Source of the DNA: an uncultured Flavobacteriaceae bacterium
Lineage (GTDB): Bacteria > Bacteroidota > Bacteroidia > Flavobacteriales > Flavobacteriaceae
Direction: 5' to 3'
NCBI GenBank assembly: GCA_947504035.1
Contig: CANNGA010000007.1
Coordinates: 124,001 to 188,000, forward strand
DNA: 64,000 nucleotides
This document shows, one piece after another, positions 24,710 to 33,257 of this stretch. The translations under genes and the position numbers were made by a program. The notes under the pieces are model-generated. The model worked only from the letters and a program-made list of their open reading frames with translations. It ran no database searches and was not told where the DNA came from. Position 1 is the stretch's first letter, and the number at the start of each line of letters is the position of its first letter.

Positions 24710-25999
24710 ATGACGCTCTACGTGATTATTATTGTAGTGTCGTTGGTATTATCTGCTTTTTTTTCTGGTATGGAGATCGCGTATGTGTCTTCCAATAAAA
24801 TCCATATCGAAATAGAAAAAAAGCAAGAAGGTGTACTTGCAAAAATCTTAGCAAAGCTAACAAAAAGACCTTCAAAATTTATTACAACCATGCTTATTGG
24901 CAATAATATCGCTTTGGTGATTTATGGCTTTTTTATGGGTGATGTTTTGGTAAGTTGGTTTCAGTCTTTTTTGCCCTCCCAATCGGTGCTTGTAAACTAC
25001 CTGTTAAACGATTTAAGTTTACTCTCTCAAACCATAATTTCAACGGGCGTAATTTTAATTACTGCAGAGTTTTTACCTAAGGTTTTCTTTCAAATTTATG
25101 CTAATTCATTAATTAAATTTCTAGCAATACCTGCTTATATCTTTTATGTGTTTTTTACTTGGGTATCCGATTTCGTAATTTGGATTTCAGACTTAATACT
25201 TAAATATTTTTTTAAGACCGACGGGGATAACATTCAAATGGCATTTACAAAAGTCGAATTAGGAAATTACATAAGTGAACAAATGGAGTCTGTAGAGGCA
25301 CATGACGATGTAGATTCTGAGATTCAAATATTTCAAAATGCCTTAGAATTTTCTGAAGTTAAAGCCAGAGAGGTTATGGTACCGCGCACAGAACTTGTGG
25401 CAGTAGAAATTAATGAATCTATAGCCACACTAAACGCCTTGTTTACAGAAACGGGGTACTCTAAGGTACTGGTCTATAAAAATTCGATAGACGATATTTT
25501 AGGCTATGTGCATTCGTTCGATTTGTTTAAAAACCCTAAAACTATCCGCTCTATTTTAATGCCTGTAGAATTTGTGCCAGGTACGGTTGTTATTAGTGAT
25601 GCGCTTAATATTTTAACGAAAAAGCGCAAAAGTATAGCTGTTGTTTTAGATGAATATGGTGGTACTTCTGGTATCATGACGGTAGAAGATATTGTAGAAG
25701 AACTGTTTGGTGAAATAGAAGATGAGCATGATACTATTGTTTTGATAGAGCAACAAATAGATGAGGAAACCTATCAGTTTTCGGCAAGAATGGAGGTCGA
25801 TTATATTAATGAAACCTATAAGATTAACCTGCCAGAAGATGAAAATTACGAAACCTTAGGTGGTTTAATCGTGAATCACACCGAAGAAATTCCGCAACAA
25901 GGCGAAGTGATTACCATAGCTACGTTTCAATTTGTAATTCTGGAAGTATCAAATACAAAAATAGACTTGGTCGAGGTAAGATTAATCGAAGAAGATTAA
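24710..25999 (+). CDS. CNNM/CorC (HlyC)-family transporter-like protein
   Basis: A 429-residue membrane protein: an N-terminal CNNM (DUF21) domain with four hydrophobic segments (about 1-160), a pair of CBS domains (about 205-340, VMVPRTELVAV and LDEYGGTSGIMTVEDIVEELFGEIEDEHD), and a C-terminal CorC/HlyC domain (about 350-429, ETLGGLIVNHTEEIP). Members are linked to magnesium or cobalt efflux; GldE of the gliding machinery belongs to the same family, but no gld neighbours are seen here. It is 3 bp behind the small membrane gene. Confidence 0.92.
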   Translation: MTLYVIIIVVSLVLSAFFSGMEIAYVSSNKIHIEIEKKQEGVLAKILAKLTKRPSKFITTMLIGNNIALVIYGFFMGDVLVSWFQSFLPSQSVLVNYLLNDLSLLSQTIISTGVILITAEFLPKVFFQIYANSLIKFLAIPAYIFYVFFTWVSDFVIWISDLILKYFFKTDGDNIQMAFTKVELGNYISEQMESVEAHDDVDSEIQIFQNALEFSEVKAREVMVPRTELVAVEINESIATLNALFTETGYSKVLVYKNSIDDILGYVHSFDLFKNPKTIRSILMPVEFVPGTVVISDALNILTKKRKSIAVVLDEYGGTSGIMTVEDIVEELFGEIEDEHDTIVLIEQQIDEETYQFSARMEVDYINETYKINLPEDENYETLGGLIVNHTEEIPQQGEVITIATFQFVILEVSNTKIDLVEVRLIEED

Positions 26000-26196
26000 G
26001 AATTTGCAAATGGCTTATAGGTTTAACACAATATAATGCCTAGTTCTCCTTTTATTATTAAGCAGAAAATGGTATTTTCGCGCACGATATTTTTGTCAAT
26101 CGGCACGGCTAAAGGCTTTTAATTAAATCTAGCGTGCGTTTTTTAGGCGAAAACACTAATAAAAACCAACTAAAAGGTTAAAATTTTTGATAACAC

Positions 26197-28329
26197 ATGG
26201 CAGTTTTAAATAAAATCAGACAACGTTCATTATTCCTAATACTTATCATTGCTTTGGCATTGTTTTCTTTTGTATTAGCAGATTTATTTAGAAATAGTGA
26301 TGCATTAACAGCACGATCTCAAAATACAGTTGCAACAATAAATGGAAAAGACATCTCTAGAGAAGACTTTCTTCAAAAAGTTGAAAACATGCAACGCCAA
26401 ATGGGACCAAATGCGACAAATACACAAGTTATGAATCGCGTATGGGATGCCGAAGTTAGAGCCGCTGTGTTATCTGCAGAGTACGATAAGTTGGGAATTA
26501 CAGTAGAAAAAGATCAAATGCGTGATTTGCTAAAAACGGCATTGTCTAGCAGTCCAGAGTTTTTAAATGAAGCTGGTGTATTCGATGAAGGTAAAATGAA
26601 CGAGTATATCGCGAATTTGAAAAACACATCAGACGAAGCTTATGCGAATTGGGTAGATTATGAAAAAAATGTTGCAGCAAATGCATTACAACAAAACTAC
26701 TTTAATTTAGTAAAAGCGGGATTAGTAGGGACACTTACAGAAGGTGAATTAGAGCACAAACTACAAAGCAACAAAGTAGATATTAAGTTTGTACAGTTAC
26801 CGTACTCTAAGATTGCAGACAGTACTATAGAAGTAAGCAAAGGTGATATTAGCGCTTACATCAATGCACACCAAAAGGAATACGAAGTTGAAGCAACCAG
26901 AGATATCAAGTATGTTGAGTTTAAAGAAGTCGCTACAGCAGCAGATGAAACGGCAATTAAAACAGAATTAGCAAATTTTAAGAAGGGTACTGTAGAGTAT
27001 GTAAATGGAAGAACTGATACCATTAAACCTTTTGCCCAAGTAAAAGATCACGAAAGTTATATTAATAGCATCGCAGATTCTGGTATTAAGTTTGAAGATC
27101 GTTTTGTCTTTAAATCAAGTTTACCAACCGTAGCAGCAGATACGCTTTACAATTTAGACGTTGGTGCTATTTACGGGCCTTATAAAGATAACGGATTCTT
27201 TAAAATGACTAAGGTTATTGCTACGAAGCAAATTCCAGATTCAGCTAAAGTGAGACATATCTTAATTCCTTATGTAGGGGCAAGAGCTGCTAAACCAGAA
27301 GTTGTACAAACAGAGGCACAAGCTAAAGTTATAGCAGATAGTTTATTAACAATCTTGAAAAAAGACAAATCAAAGTTTCCAGAATTTGTAACACAGTTTT
27401 CTTCAGATCAAGGCAGTGTGCAAAAAGAAGGACGTTACGATTGGCATCCTTACGGCACAATGGTTCCAGAATTTAATAGTTTTGAATTTGAAGAGGGTAA
27501 AGTTGGAGATATTAAAATTGTAAAAACAACGTTCGGATTCCATATCGTGGAAATAGAAGGACAGAAAGAGAAGTCTAAAGCCATTAAAGTAGGGACAATT
27601 GCAAGAAAAATAGAACCTTCTCAAGAAACTATAGATGCGATATTTAGAGACGCGTCTAATTTTGAAATTGCAGCACAAGACAATGATTTTGAAACGACAG
27701 CAAAAGCTAAGTCGTTTACAGTACGTCCTGTCAATGGAATGAAAGCTTTAGATGAAAACATACCAGGTATTGGAAGTCAAAGACCAATTGTACGTTGGGC
27801 TTTTGAAGAAGAGGCAGAGATTGGAGCTGTAAAACGTTTTACTATTCCTAATGGTTATGCTATAGCACAGATTGTAGCAGCGCACGAAGCTGGATTAATG
27901 TCTGTGGAAGATGCTTCTGCAACCGTATTACCACTATTAAGAAAAGAGCGCAAAGCAGCGCTTATTAAAGCGCGTGTTAAAGCGACAACTTTAGAAGATA
28001 TTGCATCTGCAGAAAGTACAACAGTAAGAACAGCTTCTGCAATTAATATGAAAAACCCAACCATTTCTGGAGCAGGAAGAGAGCCTTTAGTTGTTGGTGC
28101 AGCTTTTGCTTTAAAAGAAGGAGAAACGTCTCAGTTAATAGCAGGAGAAAAAGGTGTTTATAAAATACAGGTTACAAAAGTAACTCCAGCGGTAGCGTTA
28201 GATAACTACCAGTCTTTCGCAAACCAAGTACAGACTAAGAAATCTAGTGTTGTAAATACAAAACTTTACAGTGCATTAAAAGACGCTGCGGCTATTGAAG
28301 ATAATAGAGCGAAGCTTCAGATACAATAA
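26197..28329 (+). CDS. PpiD-like peptidyl-prolyl isomerase / periplasmic chaperone
   Basis: A 710-residue inner-membrane-anchored protein. A single membrane helix (about 13-31, LFLILIIALALFSFVLADLF) is followed by a SurA-N-like chaperone region (about 45-240, GKDISREDFLQKVENM). A parvulin-type domain (about 350-455) carries KVRHILIP, then FSSDQGSVQKEGRYDW, then FGFHIVEIEG. A long C-terminal region completes it. This is the PpiD layout, assisting folding of exported and outer-membrane proteins. It is separated from the upstream gene by 197 bp that hold a 6-bp CGCACG/CGTGCG repeat and a T6 run but no clear promoter. Confidence 0.92.
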   Translation: MAVLNKIRQRSLFLILIIALALFSFVLADLFRNSDALTARSQNTVATINGKDISREDFLQKVENMQRQMGPNATNTQVMNRVWDAEVRAAVLSAEYDKLGITVEKDQMRDLLKTALSSSPEFLNEAGVFDEGKMNEYIANLKNTSDEAYANWVDYEKNVAANALQQNYFNLVKAGLVGTLTEGELEHKLQSNKVDIKFVQLPYSKIADSTIEVSKGDISAYINAHQKEYEVEATRDIKYVEFKEVATAADETAIKTELANFKKGTVEYVNGRTDTIKPFAQVKDHESYINSIADSGIKFEDRFVFKSSLPTVAADTLYNLDVGAIYGPYKDNGFFKMTKVIATKQIPDSAKVRHILIPYVGARAAKPEVVQTEAQAKVIADSLLTILKKDKSKFPEFVTQFSSDQGSVQKEGRYDWHPYGTMVPEFNSFEFEEGKVGDIKIVKTTFGFHIVEIEGQKEKSKAIKVGTIARKIEPSQETIDAIFRDASNFEIAAQDNDFETTAKAKSFTVRPVNGMKALDENIPGIGSQRPIVRWAFEEEAEIGAVKRFTIPNGYAIAQIVAAHEAGLMSVEDASATVLPLLRKERKAALIKARVKATTLEDIASAESTTVRTASAINMKNPTISGAGREPLVVGAAFALKEGETSQLIAGEKGVYKIQVTKVTPAVALDNYQSFANQVQTKKSSVVNTKLYSALKDAAAIEDNRAKLQIQ

Positions 28330-28352
28330 ATGATAAGGTATTTTAATACCAC

Positions 28353-28390
28353 AAAAAAAGCCTCAATTTTTAAAATTGAGGCTTTTTTTG
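28353..28390. terminator. Bidirectional rho-independent terminator
   Basis: AAAAAAAGCCTCAATTTT and its complement form a long stem around 28370, flanked by A-run and T-run. It serves both the PpiD gene (plus) and the GHMP kinase gene (minus), which converge here. Confidence 0.92.
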
Positions 28391-28404
28391 TGATGTATTT
28401 TTAG

Positions 28405-29322
28405 TTATAAAATCATTTGGTGGTACGGCACTACAGTATCAAATCCCTTAGCTTTAAAATAAGCGGTTGGGTTGGTCTCAGAAGCCGCTAAAATGAAATC
28501 GCCACCCCATGCGCCTAAACTTTTAACCGCACCGTTAAAGTCTTTAAAAAGACGTGTGCCTACTTGTTCTTGCTTTGTCAACGCTGCAATAAGGTGTTCA
28601 TGCCCCTTGATTAAATCCTGAAAAGCACTTAATGTAGTACATTGTAATACCGCCTCAGTAATGGCCGAAATCTCAGAAAGTGCCGTGCCAAGGTCGCCCT
28701 TTAGAGCTTTGTAATGGGCAATGCCTTCTCTGCTGTTTTGTTTTTCATTCAAATACACAAAATAAAGCTGATCGCAGTAAGCAGGGGAAAATTGCACAGG
28801 ACTTACACTAGGACTATCATCTGTAATGTTATAACATATAGGCGAATCGTGCTGCGCACAAGCAATATCGTAACCACTACCTCCAAAAGTGAGTTTAAGA
28901 AGCGCATAAGGATTAACACCAGCCCATTGAGCGACATTATTAATAAGAGTAGAGGAGGTGCCTAACCCCCATTGCCTTGGGAAATCTAAGTACGTTTCTA
29001 TTTTAAACCCATAGTCGGTGTTAAGAAATTCTGGATTTAAGCGTCGCGCCGCAACCAAGATTTGAAGTAATCGTAATGAAGGGGTACTAGGGCTAATCGT
29101 TTCTAGCGTAGTATGCTCTAGCACATCTAAATGCAGCTGGTCTTGAAACCAAAGTTGTTTTGCAACATCATAGCTATACCAATGCAATTCTGGAGTTGTA
29201 AGAGGTGTGAGTTCTAAGCTTTGTCCTTGCGCCGTAGGAATGGCTAGTGCTAAGGCACCATCTAAAACCACGTATTCTCCAGTGAGTAATAGTTTACCGT
29301 TACTTTTATAGCTTTTTTGCAA
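28405..29322 (-). CDS. GHMP kinase, GYDIA family (mevalonate-pathway type)
   Basis: A 305-residue GHMP-superfamily kinase. The N-terminal KLLLTGEYVVLDGALALAIP resembles the opening of mevalonate and phosphomevalonate kinases. WGLGTSSTLINNVAQ (about 116-130) is the glycine/serine-rich ATP loop, and GGSGYDIACAQ gives the GYDIA name. The partner gene is HMG-CoA reductase, 19 bp upstream in the same operon, so the substrate is probably a mevalonate-pathway intermediate. The third GHMP motif is less clear (AWGGDFILAAS). The exact phosphorylation step is not decided by sequence. Confidence 0.9.
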   Translation of the reverse strand: MQKSYKSNGKLLLTGEYVVLDGALALAIPTAQGQSLELTPLTTPELHWYSYDVAKQLWFQDQLHLDVLEHTTLETISPSTPSLRLLQILVAARRLNPEFLNTDYGFKIETYLDFPRQWGLGTSSTLINNVAQWAGVNPYALLKLTFGGSGYDIACAQHDSPICYNITDDSPSVSPVQFSPAYCDQLYFVYLNEKQNSREGIAHYKALKGDLGTALSEISAITEAVLQCTTLSAFQDLIKGHEHLIAALTKQEQVGTRLFKDFNGAVKSLGAWGGDFILAASETNPTAYFKAKGFDTVVPYHQMIL

Positions 29323-29341
29323 TGTGTTTCCTATTTTGATA

Positions 29342-30658
29342 TTAAACTCTTAACTTTTTAAGGGCATCTACAACCGCACTATGCGTTACCGTATGGGTTT
29401 TAAAATGTTCGGTTAGGGTTAGCTTTTCGGCAGGACTCGCTTCAAATTGATTTAAAATATTCATAAGGTGCATTTTCATGTGGCCTTGCTGAATTCCCGT
29501 AGTCGTTAACGATCTTAAAGCTGCAAAATTCTGAGCCAAACCAGCAACAGCAACAATTTGCATAAGCGTTTTTGCTGAAGGTTGCCCTAAAAGTTCCAAA
29601 GCGAGTTTGACTAAAGGATGTAAGCCCGTTAGGCCTCCTACAGTACCTAAGGCAAGTGGGATGTCCATCCAAAACTTAAAGATGCCATTTTCTATTTTAG
29701 CATGCGATAAGCTCGAATACCGACCGTCTTTGGCAGCATAGGCATGTACACCAGCTTCTACAGCTCTAAAATCATTCCCTGTCGCTAGAACCACTGCGTC
29801 TATACCATTCATCACACCTTTGTTATGAGTTACAGCACGGTAAGGCTCTACTTCTGCAATAGCAACCGCTTGTACAAATTTAGTCGCGAAATCATGACCA
29901 GAAATACCATTCTTTTCTTGAAGGGCCTCAACAGGACAACTTACTTCTGCCCTTACCAAACATTCGGGGACATAGTTAGAGAGAATACTCATGACAATAG
30001 TGATGTCACGCTCTGTAGCTGTAAACGTTTCAAAATGTAAAGCCCCGTCTTTAAATGTCTTGGCAAACTGTTCCAAACAGGAGTTGATGAAATTAGCTCC
30101 CATAGCATCTAAGGTTTCAAAAGACGCATGAAGTTGGTAGTAATTGTCTATATCTTGTGTTTTATCTCTAAGTTCAATAGCTAAAATGCCACCACCACGT
30201 TTTTCCATATTACGGGTAATGGGTTTGGCATCAGCAATAAGTTGGGCTTTAATATGTTTAAAATACTGTTGTAAATGCTCAGGATTTCCTGTGTACATGA
30301 AATGAACCTGTCCTATTTTTTTAGTAGCAATCACTTCCGTTTTAAAACCACCTCTATCTAACCAAAACTTCGCAGCTTTACTTGCCGCAGCAACCACAGA
30401 GCTTTCCTCTATGGCCATAGGAATGGTATAAACCTCGCCATTTATTAGAAAATTTGGCGCTACACCCAAGGGCAAATAGTAATTAGAAACAGTGTTCTCT
30501 ATAAATTCATCATGCAATTGCTGCAAGGCTTCATCGCTATGCCAATACTGTTTTAAAACGGCTTTGGCAGCATCGGCATTAGAGAAATAGGTGTCGGCAA
30601 TCCAATCAATTTTTTCTAATTTAGAACGTTTAGAAAACCCCGAAATAATCTTAGTCAT
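29342..30658 (-). CDS. Hydroxymethylglutaryl-CoA reductase, class II type
   Basis: A 438-residue enzyme that interconverts HMG-CoA and mevalonate with NAD(P)H. Seen are ENTVSNYYLPLGVAPNF (54-70), catalytic Glu84 in PMAIEESSVVAAAS, the HNKGVMNGIDAVVLATGNDFRAVEAG block with the catalytic Lys and Asp region, GTVGGLTGLHPLVKLALELLG, and a C-terminal catalytic His in GHMKMHLMN. The class is called degradative after Pseudomonas mevalonii, but in this clade the pairing with a GHMP kinase fits isoprenoid biosynthesis. I chose the ATG at 30658 (MTKIISGFSK); an ATG at 30670 would add four residues. Confidence 0.94.
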   Translation of the reverse strand: MTKIISGFSKRSKLEKIDWIADTYFSNADAAKAVLKQYWHSDEALQQLHDEFIENTVSNYYLPLGVAPNFLINGEVYTIPMAIEESSVVAAASKAAKFWLDRGGFKTEVIATKKIGQVHFMYTGNPEHLQQYFKHIKAQLIADAKPITRNMEKRGGGILAIELRDKTQDIDNYYQLHASFETLDAMGANFINSCLEQFAKTFKDGALHFETFTATERDITIVMSILSNYVPECLVRAEVSCPVEALQEKNGISGHDFATKFVQAVAIAEVEPYRAVTHNKGVMNGIDAVVLATGNDFRAVEAGVHAYAAKDGRYSSLSHAKIENGIFKFWMDIPLALGTVGGLTGLHPLVKLALELLGQPSAKTLMQIVAVAGLAQNFAALRSLTTTGIQQGHMKMHLMNILNQFEASPAEKLTLTEHFKTHTVTHSAVVDALKKLRV

Positions 30659-30855
30659 AGTTGCATGCATTTATTGGCGCAAAGATAGCACTCTTCTTAA
30701 GAATTGAAAGACTCTCCTAAGGCGTTATTTTACCACTTTTAAACCTAAAACCTGTTACAGTTTGAACTCTAGCAAAGGCTTAGAATGATTTGTATTACAA
30801 AATAAAACCTTAGGGTTCCTTTATATTTACTTTCAGATTTTCGCCTCCAGTATAA

Positions 30856-30883
30856 AGTTCTGCTGTATAAACTAAGCAGAACT
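30856..30883. promoter_or_regulatory. Hairpin/inverted repeat upstream of the DPP4 promoter
   Basis: AGTTCTGCT and AGCAGAACT are perfect 9-bp arms around a 10-base loop. It lies in the 372-bp gap 30659-31030, just upstream of a likely -33/-7 promoter, so a regulator site is more likely than a terminator (no T-run follows). The rest of the gap contains no gene. Confidence 0.45.
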
Positions 30884-30888
30884 GTTAA

Positions 30889-30915
30889 TTGATTCGGTTA
30901 AATGCATTATTTTTG
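30889..30915 (+). promoter_or_regulatory. Candidate promoter of the DPP4-POT operon
   Basis: TTG (30889-30891), a 16-base spacer and TATTTTTG (30908-30915) fit the Bacteroidetes promoter pattern with a slightly short spacer. The predicted start is about 110 bases before the ATG at 31031. Confidence 0.45.
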
Positions 30916-31030
30916 GTAAACTTGAAGTAGGTTTAAAAAATCAATACGTTTTTAAGAGCAAACACTACGAATAATTGATTTTTTAGACAGTATTAAAACT
31001 AAAAATTGATCTAAAAGGTTTTACACATAT

Positions 31031-33220
31031 ATGAAATATACCCTAAGTACCTTGATTGTTTGTTTATTGCTATCTGCTGCTGCAGTAGCTCAGAAAAAAG
31101 CCATTACCTTAGACGATGTATGGAACGGTGTATACAGAACAAAAGGTTTAGACGATTTGCATTCTATGCAAAATGGCAAGGCGTATGCCGTGTTTAATTT
31201 TGACAGGGTTGAACGTTCTACTCGTGTTGAAATTTATAACTATAAGACAGGTGAAAAAGTAAAAACACTTGTGTCTTCTGCAGATCTTCCAGAATTGAAT
31301 TACTTCACAGATTATAGTTTTAGCGCAGATGAAAGTCATGTATTATTAGCAACAGAGGGCGCGTCTATCTATCGGTATTCTTCTAAAGCGCGCTACTATG
31401 TTTATAATGTCAAGACCAAAGGCCTAATAGAAGTTGCAGAAGGTAAAATACAAGAACCTACATTTTCGCCAGATGGCAAAAAAGTCGCCTACGTTTTCGA
31501 AAATAATATTTATGTGTTTGATATCGCATCGGGCAGTACAGATCAAATCACATTCGATGGTGTAAAAAATAAAATTAAGAATGGGATTACAGATTGGGTT
31601 TATGAAGAGGAGTTCACATTTGTACGTGCTTTTGAATGGAATGCGACAAGTTCTAAAATCGCATTTATACAATTTGATGAAACTCAAGTCCCTGAATTCT
31701 CCATGGATGTGTATGGCAAAGGCCTTTACCAAACGCAGGAAGTGTTTAAATATCCTAAAGCAGGAACAGAAAACGCTAAAGTGGAAGTGTTTGTTTTTGA
31801 TATAGAACGTAATACGACAACGCCAATAGCATTCACGAAATCGTATATAGATTTTTATATCCCTAGACTTCAATGGACACCTAAAGGAGAGGTGTTGAGT
31901 GTTCAAGTTTTAAACCGCGCTCAAAATGCCTTAGACCTTTGGTTTGTAAATACAGATACAAGTACCATGAACCTTGTATTAGAGGAACGTGATAAGGCCT
32001 ATGTAGAGGTTACCGACTATTTGACATTTTTAGAAGATAGCAGTTTTCTTTGGACGAGTGAAAAGGATGGGTATAATCACCTCTACCACTACGCGCCAAC
32101 AGGAAAACTTATTACGCAGGTTACTAAAGGGCAGTGGGAAGTTACCGATTTTTATGGATATGACCCCTCACGAAGTACTTTGTTTTATCAATCTACAGAA
32201 AATGGCACGATAAACAGAGCAGTATATAGTATTAAATTAAATGGCCGTCATAAAAAAGGATTAGCACTACGTGAAGGGACAAATTCAGCAGAGTTTAGTG
32301 CTAATTTTTCACTTTTTATAAATACGTTTTCTAATGCTGTAACACCGCCAGAATTTACACTTCATGAAGCGGTATCTGGGCGTTTAGTCAAACCAATCAA
32401 AGATAACAAAGCCCTTTTAGAGCAACTTTCGGAGGTAGAAATGTCTCAAAAAGAATTTGGAACCCTCTCAGTTCATGGCAATGATTTAAATATGTGGCTG
32501 TTAAAACCCGCAAATTTCGATGCGCAAAAGACCTACCCACTATTCATGTACCAGTATTCTGGACCAGGTTCGCAATATGTATCTAATGCTTGGCATACTA
32601 CAAATGACTATTGGATGCAGATTCTAGCTCAACAAGGTTACATCGTAGCCTGTGTAGATGGTAGAGGAACGGGGTATAAAGGCGCAGCTTTTAAGAAAGT
32701 CACTCAAGGCAATTTGGGGCATTATGAAGTAGAAGACCAGATAGAAGCAGCAAAGCAATTGGGCGCCTTTCCTTATATTGATAAAACGCGAATAGGCATA
32801 TCGGGATGGAGTTATGGCGGTTTTGTAAGCAGTAATTGTTTGTTTAAAGGGCATACCGTATTTAAAATGGCTATAGCTGTTGCACCAGTTACCAGTTGGC
32901 GTTTTTACGATACCATATATACAGAACGTTATTTAGGATTGCCAGAAAATAACGCAGAAGGCTACGACGCGAATTCACCAATGACGCATGTTGCGCAATT
33001 AAAAGGTGACTTTTTAGTGGTGCATGGCTCGGCCGATGATAATGTACATGTGCAAAACACCATGCGCTTGGTAGAAGCTTTAATACAAGCCGATAAAGAT
33101 TTTGATTGGGCCATTTATCCCGATAAAAATCATGGCATATACGGTGGTAATACACGCTTACATCTCTACAAAAAAATGACGCGATTTATCCATGAAACAC
33201 TTGGCGATAAACGAGAATAA
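31031..33220 (+). CDS. Dipeptidyl peptidase IV (S9 family serine peptidase)
   Basis: A 729-residue exported peptidase with signal peptide MKYTLSTLIVCLLLSAAAVAQ. The N-terminal beta-propeller (about 50-480) holds WVYEEEFTF (the Glu pair that binds the substrate N-terminus). The alpha/beta-hydrolase domain holds Ser594 in GWSYGGF, the Asp pair 669-670 in GSADDNVH, and His701 in DKNHGIY. It cuts X-Pro or X-Ala dipeptides from peptide N-termini in the periplasm. It is followed after 37 bp by a POT di/tripeptide importer, so peptides released here can be taken up. Confidence 0.95.
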   Translation: MKYTLSTLIVCLLLSAAAVAQKKAITLDDVWNGVYRTKGLDDLHSMQNGKAYAVFNFDRVERSTRVEIYNYKTGEKVKTLVSSADLPELNYFTDYSFSADESHVLLATEGASIYRYSSKARYYVYNVKTKGLIEVAEGKIQEPTFSPDGKKVAYVFENNIYVFDIASGSTDQITFDGVKNKIKNGITDWVYEEEFTFVRAFEWNATSSKIAFIQFDETQVPEFSMDVYGKGLYQTQEVFKYPKAGTENAKVEVFVFDIERNTTTPIAFTKSYIDFYIPRLQWTPKGEVLSVQVLNRAQNALDLWFVNTDTSTMNLVLEERDKAYVEVTDYLTFLEDSSFLWTSEKDGYNHLYHYAPTGKLITQVTKGQWEVTDFYGYDPSRSTLFYQSTENGTINRAVYSIKLNGRHKKGLALREGTNSAEFSANFSLFINTFSNAVTPPEFTLHEAVSGRLVKPIKDNKALLEQLSEVEMSQKEFGTLSVHGNDLNMWLLKPANFDAQKTYPLFMYQYSGPGSQYVSNAWHTTNDYWMQILAQQGYIVACVDGRGTGYKGAAFKKVTQGNLGHYEVEDQIEAAKQLGAFPYIDKTRIGISGWSYGGFVSSNCLFKGHTVFKMAIAVAPVTSWRFYDTIYTERYLGLPENNAEGYDANSPMTHVAQLKGDFLVVHGSADDNVHVQNTMRLVEALIQADKDFDWAIYPDKNHGIYGGNTRLHLYKKMTRFIHETLGDKRE

Positions 33221-33257
33221 AGGGTTTAATTAATTGATAATACGAAACAACTGATTT

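Noticed and set aside
24710-25999. Calling the CNNM/CorC protein GldE
   Set aside because: The domain layout fits, but no gliding-motility genes flank it and the family has several members per genome.
26081-26138. CGCACG/CGTGCG repeat followed by T6 upstream of the PpiD gene
   Set aside because: Arms are only 6 bp with a loop of about 46 bases; could be chance. Mentioned only in the gene entry.
31424-31906. 160-codon antisense frame inside DPP4
   Set aside because: It lies fully inside a well-supported gene on the other strand; Cys- and Phe-rich composition marks it as a shadow.
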